NCBI RefSeq assembly: GCF_014058425.1
Contig: NZ_CP049366.1
Coordinates: forward strand, 62,001 to 126,000
Length of the DNA stretch: 64,000 nt
Origin: Companilactobacillus pabuli
Lineage (GTDB): Bacteria; Bacillota; Bacilli; Lactobacillales; Lactobacillaceae
Direction of reading: 5' to 3'
Part shown: piece by piece, positions 26,160 to 34,793 of the stretch
Layout of the letters: the number at the start of each line of letters is the position of its first letter
Position numbering within the stretch: position 1 is the first letter of the stretch
Program-made: the position numbers and the translations under genes
The notes under the pieces: generated by a model
The model's database searches: none
Seen by the model: the letters and a program-made list of their open reading frames with translations, nothing else
What the model was told of the DNA's origin: nothing

Positions 26160-28685
26160 ATGAAACCATTGTCTAAAAATATGATTCAAGACATTAAACA
26201 TTCAAAGGGACGTTTTATCGCCATCATTTTGATTATTATGCTAGGAGTTTTGATTTTTGTCGGTGTTAAAGCCGCAGGTCCTAGCTTGAATGATTCTTTG
26301 AATAAGACGGTTGCGGATAAGAATCTTTCGGATATCCAAGTTTTATCGACTACTGGTTTTAATCAGACAGATGTTGATTTGGCAAAAAAAGTTCCCGGTG
26401 CTCAAGTTGAAGCAACCAAATTTAAATATGTCATTGGTGGAAAAAGCAAAGTAGCTGTAGCTTTGTACGGTTATGATGAAAATGTCAAACAAAACCAATT
26501 GATTATGCGAAGTGGTCGTCTGCCTAGAAGTAGCGATGAGATTGTTTTGGATAAAAATGCTAAAAGTAAATATGATTATAAATTAGGACAAAAATTTAAA
26601 TTTGCTAGTGACGCTGGTTTAAAGAAACGGTCTTACAAAATTGTTGGTTTCGCTGATTCACCACAATACATTGACAATCAATCACGTGGTTCGACAAATA
26701 TTGCGGATGGACAAGTGCAGTTGTTCGCTTACGTACCAAAGAATCAATTGAATATGGCCGTTGGAACAATGCTGAATTTGCATTTTAATTCATTGAAAGA
26801 TAAAAACACTTTCAGTAAATCCTATAAAAAAGCTGTTAATAAAAAATTAAAAGTACTAAAACACGAATTCAGTGGTCGTGCTAGTCAAAGAACAAATGAA
26901 GTTGCGAGTGATTATTTGAAGCAAATCAATAGTCAAAAGCAACAAATAGAACCCTTAAAGGTCGCTGATCCTCAAACTTACAGTGAACAATTAGCTAAAT
27001 TAAATTCTGCAAAAATCAAGATTTTGAAACAATCTAAGACGTCTTATACTTGGCAAACACGTGAAGATTTATCCGGATTTTCTGCCTATGGAGAAAGCTC
27101 TGATCGAATCGCTGCCATTGCTAATGTCTTTCCTGTATTCTTCTTCTTAATAGCAGCGCTAATAACTTTCACCACGATTACAAGAATGGTCGAAGAGGCT
27201 CGTAGTGAAATTGGTACTTTCAAAGCACTTGGTTACACTAAATGGGAAATTTCACGTAATTATTATTACTATGCAATTTCGGCTGGTCTAATTGGTGCTA
27301 TTTTGGGATCAATCATTGGTAATGAGACGTTGCCACGAATCGTCTTAGCCTTATATAAGCAATACATTGCCTTAGATTGGGTAGTTGATTTGCAGTGGTG
27401 GGTCATTTTAATTGCAACAATCTTCTCATTATTGGCTACTTTAGGTGCCGCAATCATTGTTATTAAAAAGGAACTCGTTGCAGGACCTGCGGCTTTGATG
27501 CGTCCCAAGAGTCCTAAGTCAGCTAAGAAAATTTTGTTGGAGAGAATTAAACCACTTTGGAATCATTTGAGCTTTAATAGTAAAGTCAGTTATCGTAATT
27601 TATTTAGATTCAAGTCGAGAATGTTTATGACGATTATCGGAATTGCTGGTGGAACGGCGTTGATTTTGACTGGATTTGGGATTCAGAATTCTATTTCAGC
27701 CAGTGGTAACCGCCAGTATTCAGAAATATTTGATTATCAGGCAGTTGTGAAATTAAATAGTAATAGTAATTTAAGCAAAGTAAGAAAAATTTTGAATCAA
27801 AATGATCAGTATGTAAGTAGTACCGTTATTAACTCGACGACGGCTAAATTAAAAGCTAACAATCAACAAGTCAATGATGTTAACGTTTATACACCTAAAT
27901 CAATCAGTGACTTTGATAAGTACGTTCATCTAGGGACTAATTTGCAGAAACATCAAGTGGTGCTTTCAAAGAAGACGGCCCAGTTATTGGATGTTAAAAA
28001 AGGTGATACGATTCATCTTAATGTAACGAATGGTAAAAAAGTTACAGTTAAAGTAAAAGCTATCACGCAAAACTTCATCGGACATTTTATTTATCTCAGT
28101 CCTAAAATGTATCAAACTACTTTTGGTAAACAAGCGTCTGACAATACTTTATTGTTGCATTTGAAATCTCAGACTAAGAGCCAGCGTAAGAATTTAGCCA
28201 ATAAATTGTTAAATTCAGGTGAAGTTATGGGAACAAGCTATACACATGATGTTTTGAGTACTGTCTCGAAGATGTCGTCTTCGTTGAAACCAATTATCTT
28301 GATTTTTGTTCTCTTATCAGGAATTCTTTCATTTGTTGTTTTGTATAATTTGACTAACATAAATGTTTCCGAAAGAATCAGAGAATTATCGACAATCAAG
28401 GTCTTAGGCTTTTATAATAATGAAGTGACGATGTACATTGTGCGTGAAAATATTATTTTGACTATTGTCGGAATCATTGTTGGTTATGGCGTTGGTAACT
28501 TATTGACAGCTTACATTTTGAATCAAGCAGCTACAGAACAAGTTATCTTCCCATTGACTATCAATTGGTTTGGATATTTGGTAGCAACGCTATTGATGAT
28601 TGTCTTTACAGCAATCGTCATGCTAGTAACGCACAAAAAATTACAACACATCGATATGATTGGTGCATTGAAATCTAATGAATGA
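26160..28685 (+). CDS. FtsX/MacB-type ABC permease with two FtsX domains
   Basis: An 841-residue permease. One N-terminal membrane segment (about 15-38) is followed by a large extracellular region. Three helices near 320-445 form the first FtsX domain, another helix lies near 490-515, then a second extracellular region, and the second three-helix FtsX domain covers about 705-835. A cytoplasmic Lys-rich link (MRPKSPKSAKK) sits between the halves. It is the partner of the ATPase upstream. Its stop codon lies 14 bp before the SDR start, so transcription may continue into that gene. Confidence 0.88.
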   Translation: MKPLSKNMIQDIKHSKGRFIAIILIIMLGVLIFVGVKAAGPSLNDSLNKTVADKNLSDIQVLSTTGFNQTDVDLAKKVPGAQVEATKFKYVIGGKSKVAVALYGYDENVKQNQLIMRSGRLPRSSDEIVLDKNAKSKYDYKLGQKFKFASDAGLKKRSYKIVGFADSPQYIDNQSRGSTNIADGQVQLFAYVPKNQLNMAVGTMLNLHFNSLKDKNTFSKSYKKAVNKKLKVLKHEFSGRASQRTNEVASDYLKQINSQKQQIEPLKVADPQTYSEQLAKLNSAKIKILKQSKTSYTWQTREDLSGFSAYGESSDRIAAIANVFPVFFFLIAALITFTTITRMVEEARSEIGTFKALGYTKWEISRNYYYYAISAGLIGAILGSIIGNETLPRIVLALYKQYIALDWVVDLQWWVILIATIFSLLATLGAAIIVIKKELVAGPAALMRPKSPKSAKKILLERIKPLWNHLSFNSKVSYRNLFRFKSRMFMTIIGIAGGTALILTGFGIQNSISASGNRQYSEIFDYQAVVKLNSNSNLSKVRKILNQNDQYVSSTVINSTTAKLKANNQQVNDVNVYTPKSISDFDKYVHLGTNLQKHQVVLSKKTAQLLDVKKGDTIHLNVTNGKKVTVKVKAITQNFIGHFIYLSPKMYQTTFGKQASDNTLLLHLKSQTKSQRKNLANKLLNSGEVMGTSYTHDVLSTVSKMSSSLKPIILIFVLLSGILSFVVLYNLTNINVSERIRELSTIKVLGFYNNEVTMYIVRENIILTIVGIIVGYGVGNLLTAYILNQAATEQVIFPLTINWFGYLVATLLMIVFTAIVMLVTHKKLQHIDMIGALKSNE

Positions 28686-28699
28686 TTGAGGGTATTAGA

Positions 28700-29404
28700 A
28701 TGAGTTTAGAAAATGATAAAGTCTTAGTTATCGGTGGTACTTCTGGTTTTGGTAAAGAAGTCGCCATCAAAGCTCAACATAGAAAAGCTGAAGTGTATGT
28801 TATTGGACGTGATCAAGCTCGAGTTAATGAGGTTAGATATGATGATGATATCCAAGGTAGTTCATTAGATGCACAAGATCCTAAGCAACTTACTCGTTTT
28901 TTTGAAAAGTACGGTTCATTTGACCATATAGTTTCCATGCTAGGTGGAGCTATGGGCGGTGGCTTTTTGGACAGTTCAATGGACGAAATTCGAAAAGCAA
29001 TTGAAGATAAATTCTTTGCTAACTTACAACTAGTTCAGATTGCTAGTAAAAATCTTCGTAAGAATGGCTCGATTATTTTAACTTCTGGTTCAGGTGGTCA
29101 TCCCTATGATGCTTCTGGTGCTATCATTGGAAATCAGGCTATCAATACGATGGTAGAAGGTGTGGCAGTCGAATTAGCACCTAACAATCGTATCAATGCT
29201 GTATCACCAACTTGGACTCCAACTGGTTTATGGCGTGATATGAATTCTAAACAATTAGCCAAACAAGAAGACAATGTGGCAGAAAATGTCCCATTAGGTA
29301 GAGTTGCCAAAATCGACGAAGTAGCATCTGCTTATATTTATTTGATGGAAAATGATTTTATCACTGGTCAAGTTCTCAAAGTCGACGGTGGCGTTGATTT
29401 GTAG
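28700..29404 (+). CDS. SDR-family oxidoreductase, atypical active site
   Basis: A 234-residue Rossmann protein. The nucleotide loop is VLVIGGTSGFGKEVA, followed by VIGRD, and the C-terminal YLMENDFITGQVLKVDGG is standard for short-chain dehydrogenases. The active site is odd: after the Ser-bearing segment LTSGSGG, the place for Tyr-x3-Lys reads IIGNQ, so both catalytic residues appear missing. ATG 28700 follows TTGAGGG. It is upstream of a MerR regulator and may be co-regulated with it. It could act as an NAD(P)-sensing protein or use a shifted active site. Confidence 0.82.
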   Translation: MSLENDKVLVIGGTSGFGKEVAIKAQHRKAEVYVIGRDQARVNEVRYDDDIQGSSLDAQDPKQLTRFFEKYGSFDHIVSMLGGAMGGGFLDSSMDEIRKAIEDKFFANLQLVQIASKNLRKNGSIILTSGSGGHPYDASGAIIGNQAINTMVEGVAVELAPNNRINAVSPTWTPTGLWRDMNSKQLAKQEDNVAENVPLGRVAKIDEVASAYIYLMENDFITGQVLKVDGGVDL

Positions 29405-29417
29405 TTAATGTGTTATG

Positions 29418-29435
29418 CTTAAAGTCAACTTTAAG
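29418..29435. promoter_or_regulatory. MerR-type operator before merR
   Basis: CTTAAAGTCAACTTTAAG is a perfect palindrome with a CA centre, immediately before the ribosome site of the MerR gene. The same palindrome occurs at 30307-30324. The sequence resembles the AdhR/NmlR-type consensus CTTA(A/G)AGT-N2-ACT(T/C)TAAG. Confidence 0.7.
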
Positions 29436-29449
29436 TGGAGGATGATAAA

Positions 29450-29896
29450 ATGCCAGTAAAAATTGATAAAAAATACCGTATCGGTGATTTTTCTGAGATA
29501 GTCGGTTTGAATAGCCCCACATTACGTTATTACGAAAAAGAAGGATTGATTAGACCACATCGAAATGAAAGTGGGATTCGTTACTACACCGAGCAAGATG
29601 TTCACTGGGTCAATTTCTTATTGCATCTCAAAAGTACTGGGATGTCGATTGATCAATTAAAGCGTTATGTTCAATTGCGTGCTCAAGGTGATTCGACAAT
29701 CAATCAACGAATTGAATTATTGGAAGAAGTTCGTCGTAATTTTGAAGTTGAGTACCAAAAGCTTCAAGATGGTTGGACGATTTTGAATGATAAATTAGAT
29801 TGGTACAAGGGCAAACAAGGTGGACATATTGAAGATAGCGAAAGTTTTTCCGAGTATTTGAAGAATTTGAATCATGGGTACTTGGAGGATAGATAG
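29450..29896 (+). CDS. MerR-family regulator, AdhR/NmlR-like
   Basis: A 148-residue regulator. The N-terminal winged helix reads YRIGDFSEIVGLNSPTLRYYEKEGLIRP, then the dimerisation helix extends from about residue 80. There are no clustered cysteines, as expected for the aldehyde- or electrophile-responding AdhR/NmlR branch and not the metal-binding branch. ATG 29450 follows GTGGAGG. Two identical palindromes (29418-29435 and 30307-30324) imply autoregulation and control of the decarboxylase-like/cupin operon. A structured repeat begins 11 bp after its stop codon. Confidence 0.88.
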   Translation: MPVKIDKKYRIGDFSEIVGLNSPTLRYYEKEGLIRPHRNESGIRYYTEQDVHWVNFLLHLKSTGMSIDQLKRYVQLRAQGDSTINQRIELLEEVRRNFEVEYQKLQDGWTILNDKLDWYKGKQGGHIEDSESFSEYLKNLNHGYLEDR

Positions 29897-29906
29897 CTTT
29901 TAAGCT

Positions 29907-30075
29907 GCCGTCTTCCACACAAGTCCTGTGATTGGCTGGAACGCTGCCGGCACTATTTTGAGCTTTTGCATGGCCCCAAAGACGCAAAATCTCAAAACTA
30001 GGCCTTACTGTAAGTGCTAAAGCACTAACAGTAATTTGGCGGCTGAGCCATCACAGGGCTTGTGTTCCAGACTAG
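29907..30075. repeat. Structured intergenic repeat, divergent stem set
   Basis: It starts GCCGTC and ends near CAGACTAGA. It keeps the fold with almost wholly different stems: ACACAAGTCCTGTGATTGGCT/AGCC-ATCACAGGGCTTGTGT as outer stem, TTACTGTAAGTGCT/AGCACTAACAGTAA as one hairpin and TTTTGAGCTTTTGC/GCAAAATCTCAAAA as the other, with GCCG/CGGC closing the junction. This copy gives the strongest covariation evidence. Confidence 0.88.
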
Positions 30076-30212
30076 ATCCTAGTTCTATTATTTATTTTGT
30101 TTAATTCAAAAAGTAAACTTACATACAACTAATACATTGAAAATGGAACTTCTCTGCATTTTTATATAATTAAACTATGATAAGAACCAATAAATTGCTT
30201 TAAAAAATTAAT

Positions 30213-30270
30213 AGAGGATGTCATCAGAATTGCAGTATATTGCTGTGATTCTAGTGATATCCTCTTTTGT
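30213..30270. terminator. Core hairpin of the repeat family, covaried copy
   Basis: AGAGGATGTCAT pairs with GTGATATCCTCT, with the inner GCAGTATATTGCTG loop motif and a TTTTGTTTT tail. Compared with the usual AGAAGAT/ATCTTCT arms, both arms carry the matching A-to-G and T-to-C change. It probably ends transcripts from the merR side. Confidence 0.65.
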
Positions 30271-30302
30271 TTTGTCGGGATAAAATAATTTAAATCTATC
30301 TC

Positions 30303-30333
30303 TTGACTTAAAGTTGACTTTAAGTTGTTTAAT
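30303..30333 (+). promoter_or_regulatory. MerR-controlled promoter of the CMD/cupin operon
   Basis: TTGACT (30303-30308) and TTTAAT (30328-30333) are separated by 19 bp. The palindrome CTTAAAGTTGACTTTAAG (30307-30324) fills the spacer. A long spacer occupied by the operator is the classic MerR activation arrangement. Confidence 0.7.
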
Positions 30334-30366
30334 ATAACTATCAACTTAATAAACGGAGGAATAAAA

Positions 30367-30690
30367 ATGGCAAAAAGACAAACAGCTGGTCGTGACAATT
30401 TGGGAGAATTTGCTCCTCAATTTGCGGCTTTAAATGATGATGTACTATTTGGTGAAGTTTGGAGTAAAGAAAACGAACTTTCTGCTCATGATCGTTCAAT
30501 GATTACTATTGCCAGCATCATTTCAGCAGGTAACATTGAACAATTAGATGCCCATTTAAAGATTGGTAAGAAGAACGGTATCACTAAAGATGAAATCGTT
30601 GCAGAAATCACACATCTATCATTCTATGCAGGTTGGCCTAAGGCTTGGAGTGCTTTCAATCGTGCAAAAGAAATTTGGAAGGAAGATTAA
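30367..30690 (+). CDS. Carboxymuconolactone decarboxylase-family protein
   Basis: A 107-residue all-helical protein of the CMD/AhpD-like fold: KELSAHDRSMITIASIISAGN-type segment, then LDAHLKIGKKNGITKDEIVAEITHLSFYAGWPKAWSAF. No CxxC peroxidatic pair is present, so it is closer to the decarboxylase branch than to AhpD. ATG 30367 follows ACGGAGGA. It is the first gene of a MerR-controlled unit, with a cupin gene 2 bp downstream. The pair is common in lactobacilli, often near redox or aldehyde-stress genes; the reaction is unknown. Confidence 0.88.
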   Translation: MAKRQTAGRDNLGEFAPQFAALNDDVLFGEVWSKENELSAHDRSMITIASIISAGNIEQLDAHLKIGKKNGITKDEIVAEITHLSFYAGWPKAWSAFNRAKEIWKED

Positions 30691-30692
30691 TT

Positions 30693-31103
30693 ATGGCTAA
30701 AAATGAAGAATTAAAAAATGGTGGAGTTTTCCCCATCGGAGATAAGAACGTTGATTATGCTAAATACTTTATCGGACAAAGTTATTTAGATAGTTTAGTA
30801 AAACCAGAAGATAACATTGATTTTGGAATCAGTAATGTTACCTTTGAACCAGGTTGTCGTAATGACTGGCACATTCACCACAATGGTTTCCAAATTCTAT
30901 TGGTTACAGGTGGCGAAGGCTGGTATCAAGAATGGGGCAAAGATGCTCAATTATTGAAACAAGGCGACGTTGTAGTCATTAAAGAAGGTGTTAAACACTG
31001 GCATGGAGCAACTAAAGACAGCTGGTTCAGTCATGTTGCTATTACTAAAGGTAATTCAGAATGGCTTGAAAAAGTTACTGATGAAGAATATGACAAATTA
31101 TAA
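30693..31103 (+). CDS. Cupin-domain protein
   Basis: A 136-residue single-cupin protein. The metal-binding motif is FEPGCRNDWHIHHNGFQILLVTGGEGWYQEWG, with His-x-His and a later Glu/Gln, and the second motif is GDVVVIKEGVKHWHGA, supplying another His. ATG 30693 lies 2 bp after the previous stop codon with a GGAAG ribosome site, so the two are translated together. It is likely a small metal-dependent enzyme in the MerR-controlled stress unit. Confidence 0.88.
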   Translation: MAKNEELKNGGVFPIGDKNVDYAKYFIGQSYLDSLVKPEDNIDFGISNVTFEPGCRNDWHIHHNGFQILLVTGGEGWYQEWGKDAQLLKQGDVVVIKEGVKHWHGATKDSWFSHVAITKGNSEWLEKVTDEEYDKL

Positions 31104-31175
31104 AATGAAATCGGTATCACTTTATCATTTAACCTACTGAACAAATGTAATATCATTGAAGTAGGGGTGATTTGA

Positions 31176-31826
31176 ATGGATCAAGATTATAAAACAATCC
31201 TGAAGAGATTCAAAGATGAGGTAACGAGTGAAAATCCACTTTCAAAGGCAGAACAAGAATTGACGATTATCAGTGCTTTGACTGTTCTGCAAGATAAGGC
31301 TGATTTAAAAGAACATTTTTCAATTGCTTTGAACACAGTGTCAGTTGATTTAATTCGTGAGGTAGTTTATCAATTAAGTCCAGCTATTGGTTCAAGTAAA
31401 GTTAAAAATGCATTGAGGATATTAAATACTGTTACGAAAAAAGATGGACAACATTTTGCAATCCCAGAGGATACTTATAAAGCCGGTTTAGAATTTCAAA
31501 AACCACTTTATGGCAATGAAATTAAAGATTTAATGGCAGATTTACCAGCTAATGCTGGAAAGTTATTGCCAGAATGGTTGACTAAGAATTTCTTTGGTGA
31601 TTATTACACTAGAGGTGCTTTACCAGTTAAAGACCGTGAAAGATATTTGCTGGCAGCTCTGATTACGATGAATGTCGATTTTCAAATTAAGGCGCATGCT
31701 TTAGGTAGCTTGAAGGCCGGTAATTCCGAATCAGAGTTAATCTGGACGGCTTTAACTTTGTTGCCTTATATCGGTTTTCCATTAGTAATTAATTCAGTTC
31801 AAAAGATTCATCAAGCAAATGAATAA
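31176..31826 (+). CDS. Carboxymuconolactone decarboxylase-like protein, two-repeat form
   Basis: A 216-residue helical protein with two CMD-like halves. Residues 20-95 start LSKAEQELTIISALTVLQD, and residues 140-216 include PVKDRERYLLAALITM and IKAHALGSLKAGNSESELIWTALTLLPYIGFP. It has no CxxC. It follows the CMD/cupin operon but has its own GTAGGGGTGAT ribosome site and a 72-bp gap, so it may have its own promoter. The role is unknown; the family link and location suggest the same stress response. Confidence 0.8.
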   Translation: MDQDYKTILKRFKDEVTSENPLSKAEQELTIISALTVLQDKADLKEHFSIALNTVSVDLIREVVYQLSPAIGSSKVKNALRILNTVTKKDGQHFAIPEDTYKAGLEFQKPLYGNEIKDLMADLPANAGKLLPEWLTKNFFGDYYTRGALPVKDRERYLLAALITMNVDFQIKAHALGSLKAGNSESELIWTALTLLPYIGFPLVINSVQKIHQANE

Positions 31827-31943
31827 TGTAAATTAGACTGTGAAAGCAGTCTATTTTTTTACACTTTTTTTACATTAAATAGATTATATATATACATCCC
31901 CACTGCATACTATAGTCAATGACATATGTGGAGGGAAATATCG

Positions 31944-33029
31944 ATGTCGACAATTTTGACAAATGTTTCTAAGTCTTATGATTCGGATAAAACAGTTTTA
32001 AATGACGTAACTGCTGAAATCCAAACAGGGGAATTTTTCGTAATCGTTGGTCCATCAGGTTGTGGTAAAAGTACTTTATTGCGAATGATTGCAGGATTAA
32101 CTTCTATCAGCGAAGGAGAAATTCATATCGACGGTCAATTGGTTAATGATTTACCACCCAAAGATCGTAATTTAACAATGGTTTTCCAAAGTTATGCACT
32201 TTTCCCATTCTTAAGTGTTTGGGATAACGTGGCCTTTGGACTAAAAGCTCGCAAAAATACTTCTCAATCAGAAATTGAAGAACGAGTTAATGAAGCCTTA
32301 AAGATGGTTAATCTGGAAGAATTGAAGGACCGCAAGCCACGTGAATTATCAGGTGGTCAAAGACAACGTGTTGCTTTAGCTCGTGCTGTTGCTAGTGATG
32401 CTAAAATCTGTCTAATGGATGAACCTCTTTCTAACTTGGATGCTCAATTAAGAATTAAAATGCGCCAAGAAATTTATGCACTTCAAAGAAAACTTGGTTT
32501 GACTTTGATCTATGTCACTCATGATCAAGTAGAAGCAATGACAATGGCTGATCACATCATGGTATTGCACGATTCACAAGTTCAACAAATTGGTACACCA
32601 ACTGAAATTTACAAACATCCAGCTAATGAATTCGTGGCTAGTTTCTTTGGAGTACCACCAATCAATCTATTGCCAGCAGTTAAAATCAATAATCAAACTA
32701 TCAAAGTTAACGATGATTTTGAAATGTCTATCAACCAACAAGTTCCTGAAAGTGAATTCCAAGTTGGAATTAGACCAAATGAATTGATGCTTGAAAAAGT
32801 CGATGAACTAACAGCTAACGCAACAGTTAAGAGTGTTGAATTCCTAGGCGATGAAAAAATTGTTTATGCAAAAATGGCACATAACGATCTTGAACTTGCG
32901 GCGATTGTTGCTAGTGATGCTGAATTTAAGGCTTATGATACGATTCTAGTTTCAGCTACAGAAAAAGTATTGTTATTTAATCATGAAGGTGTCAATATTA
33001 CGCAGATGGAGGCCGTAGTCAATGCTTAA
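31944..33029 (+). CDS. ugpC: Glycerol-3-phosphate-type ABC importer ATP-binding protein
   Basis: A 361-residue ATPase of the CUT1/MalK/UgpC group. It has Walker A GPSGCGKST, signature ELSGGQRQRVALARAV, Walker B CLMDEPLSNLDAQLR and H-loop VTHDQVEAMTM. A C-terminal OB/TOBE regulatory domain covers about residues 235-361 (FQVGIRPNELM). ATG 31944 follows GGAGGG. It is first in a four-gene operon whose other members resemble UgpA, UgpE and UgpB. Such ATPases can serve several CUT1 transporters. Confidence 0.88.
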   Translation: MSTILTNVSKSYDSDKTVLNDVTAEIQTGEFFVIVGPSGCGKSTLLRMIAGLTSISEGEIHIDGQLVNDLPPKDRNLTMVFQSYALFPFLSVWDNVAFGLKARKNTSQSEIEERVNEALKMVNLEELKDRKPRELSGGQRQRVALARAVASDAKICLMDEPLSNLDAQLRIKMRQEIYALQRKLGLTLIYVTHDQVEAMTMADHIMVLHDSQVQQIGTPTEIYKHPANEFVASFFGVPPINLLPAVKINNQTIKVNDDFEMSINQQVPESEFQVGIRPNELMLEKVDELTANATVKSVEFLGDEKIVYAKMAHNDLELAAIVASDAEFKAYDTILVSATEKVLLFNHEGVNITQMEAVVNA

Positions 33030-33963
33030 GACTTCCACGACTGACGTTGTTCCAGAAAAAAATGTTCAAGCAAAACAACGTCACGGTTTTCGTTTAAATG
33101 CTAAAGATAAATATTTTGCTTCAATCTTTTTAGGTCCATCAATTTTGATTTTGGGACTATTTGTTTTCTATCCAATGTTTAAAACTCTCTATATCAGTAT
33201 GTTTTTAACTAATACCTTAGGTAAAACAACAGTCTACGTTGGTTTTCAAAACTATGCTAAATTAATTACCTCGCCAGATTTCATCTCTAGTATGTGGGTC
33301 ACCTTCGTCTATGTGTTAGCAGTGACGGTTTTAACGATAGCTTTAGGATTATTGTTGGCTAACTTGGCTAGTCAAAAATTACCCGGTATCAGTATTTTTA
33401 GAACGCTTTACTCAGTAACTATGGGTGTCTCCGTAGCCGTAGCTGCGATATTCTGGTTATTCATTTTTAATCCTTCAACTGGATTCTTTGCTTTATTGAG
33501 TAATTGGTTGAATTTGCCAGTTGTTAATTGGCTAACTAGTCCTACTAATGCTATGTGGGCGGTTATCATCACAACAGTTTGGATGCATTTAGGATTTACT
33601 TTCCTAATCTTGTTAGGAGCTATCGAATCAGTTCCTAGTACTTTATACGAAGCAGCTGATGTTGAAGGAGCATCTTCCAGATATCAATTTTTCCACATTA
33701 CTATTCCTATGATTTCACCAACCTTATTCTTTGTTTCAACAATTACGATCATTGATGCATTCAAGAGTTTTGGTTTGATTGATTTAATCACTAAAGGTGG
33801 TCCTACTAATGCCACTAATATGTTAGTTTATCGAATTTACAAAGACGCCTTTTATAGCGGAAATTATGCTAAATCTAGTGCAGAAGCAATCATCCTAACA
33901 ATTATCATTGCTTTCTTCACCTTATTGCAATTTAAATTCTTAGAGAAAAAGGTGAACTACTAA
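33022..33963 (+). CDS. ugpA: ABC permease, UgpA-like
   Basis: A 313-residue membrane protein with six helices after a roughly 30-residue cytoplasmic N terminus. The EAA loop is VPSTLYEAADVEGASSRYQFFHITIPMI, which docks on the ATPase. The gene overlaps the ATPase gene by 8 bp, and its stop codon shares a base with the next start. It forms the membrane channel with UgpE for glycerol-3-phosphate or a related glycerophosphodiester. Confidence 0.87.
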   Translation: MLKTSTTDVVPEKNVQAKQRHGFRLNAKDKYFASIFLGPSILILGLFVFYPMFKTLYISMFLTNTLGKTTVYVGFQNYAKLITSPDFISSMWVTFVYVLAVTVLTIALGLLLANLASQKLPGISIFRTLYSVTMGVSVAVAAIFWLFIFNPSTGFFALLSNWLNLPVVNWLTSPTNAMWAVIITTVWMHLGFTFLILLGAIESVPSTLYEAADVEGASSRYQFFHITIPMISPTLFFVSTITIIDAFKSFGLIDLITKGGPTNATNMLVYRIYKDAFYSGNYAKSSAEAIILTIIIAFFTLLQFKFLEKKVNY

Positions 33964-34793
33964 TGACACAAATTGATGAAAGAGCAGCTTTGAAAAAGTT
34001 TTTTAATTATTTATTACTGATTGTTTTGGCAATAATAATTTTGGCTCCATTCTTTATTGGAATTTGGACCAGCTTTTTACCAACAATGGATATTGCTAAA
34101 GGAAACCTCTTCAGTACGAATATTTCGTTTGATAATTATGTAGCAGCTTTCACTAAGACACCAATCTTACGTTACTTATTGAATACGTTAGTGATTTCAA
34201 CGATTACAATGATTGCACAATTAATTTTTTGTTCTATGAGTGCCTATGCATTTGTCTTTTTGAAATTCAAATATCGTAAGACCATCTTTACATTGTTCCT
34301 AATTACGATGATGTTACCATTTGAAGCTGAAATCATTCCTAACTTTGCAACGGTTAAGCAAATGGGCTTGTTAGATAATTACGCAGTTTTGATCGTGCCA
34401 TTCTTAACTTCCGCTTTTGGGACTTTCATGCTTCGTCAATCATTCATGCAAACACCGCTTGAATTGAAGGAAGCTTCTGATATTGAAGGTTTGAATCATT
34501 TCCAATTTTACTGGAACATTGTTTTGCCTTACAACAAGATCAGCATGATAACTTTAGGAGCATACAGTTTCTTAGGTTCATGGAATCAATATCTCTGGCC
34601 AATGTTGACAACATTCAGTAACAATTCTCGAATGATTCAAAACGGTTTGAAACAATTACAATCTGAAGAGACTTTCAACGATTGGGGTATGATTCAAGCC
34701 AGTGCAGCGATTATTGTTATTCCAACTATCATCGTCTTGTTTATTGGTCAACATTACTTCAAATCAGGGATGAATGAGGGGGCAGTTAAATAA
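33963..34793 (+). CDS. ugpE: ABC permease, UgpE-like
   Basis: A 276-residue permease with six helices. The EAA loop is TPLELKEASDIEGLNHFQFYWNIVLPYNK, and the family segment GSWNQYLWPMLTT is near the C terminus. TAATG coupling links it to both neighbours, giving a tight ugpC-ugpA-ugpE-ugpB order. Confidence 0.87.
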   Translation: MTQIDERAALKKFFNYLLLIVLAIIILAPFFIGIWTSFLPTMDIAKGNLFSTNISFDNYVAAFTKTPILRYLLNTLVISTITMIAQLIFCSMSAYAFVFLKFKYRKTIFTLFLITMMLPFEAEIIPNFATVKQMGLLDNYAVLIVPFLTSAFGTFMLRQSFMQTPLELKEASDIEGLNHFQFYWNIVLPYNKISMITLGAYSFLGSWNQYLWPMLTTFSNNSRMIQNGLKQLQSEETFNDWGMIQASAAIIVIPTIIVLFIGQHYFKSGMNEGAVK

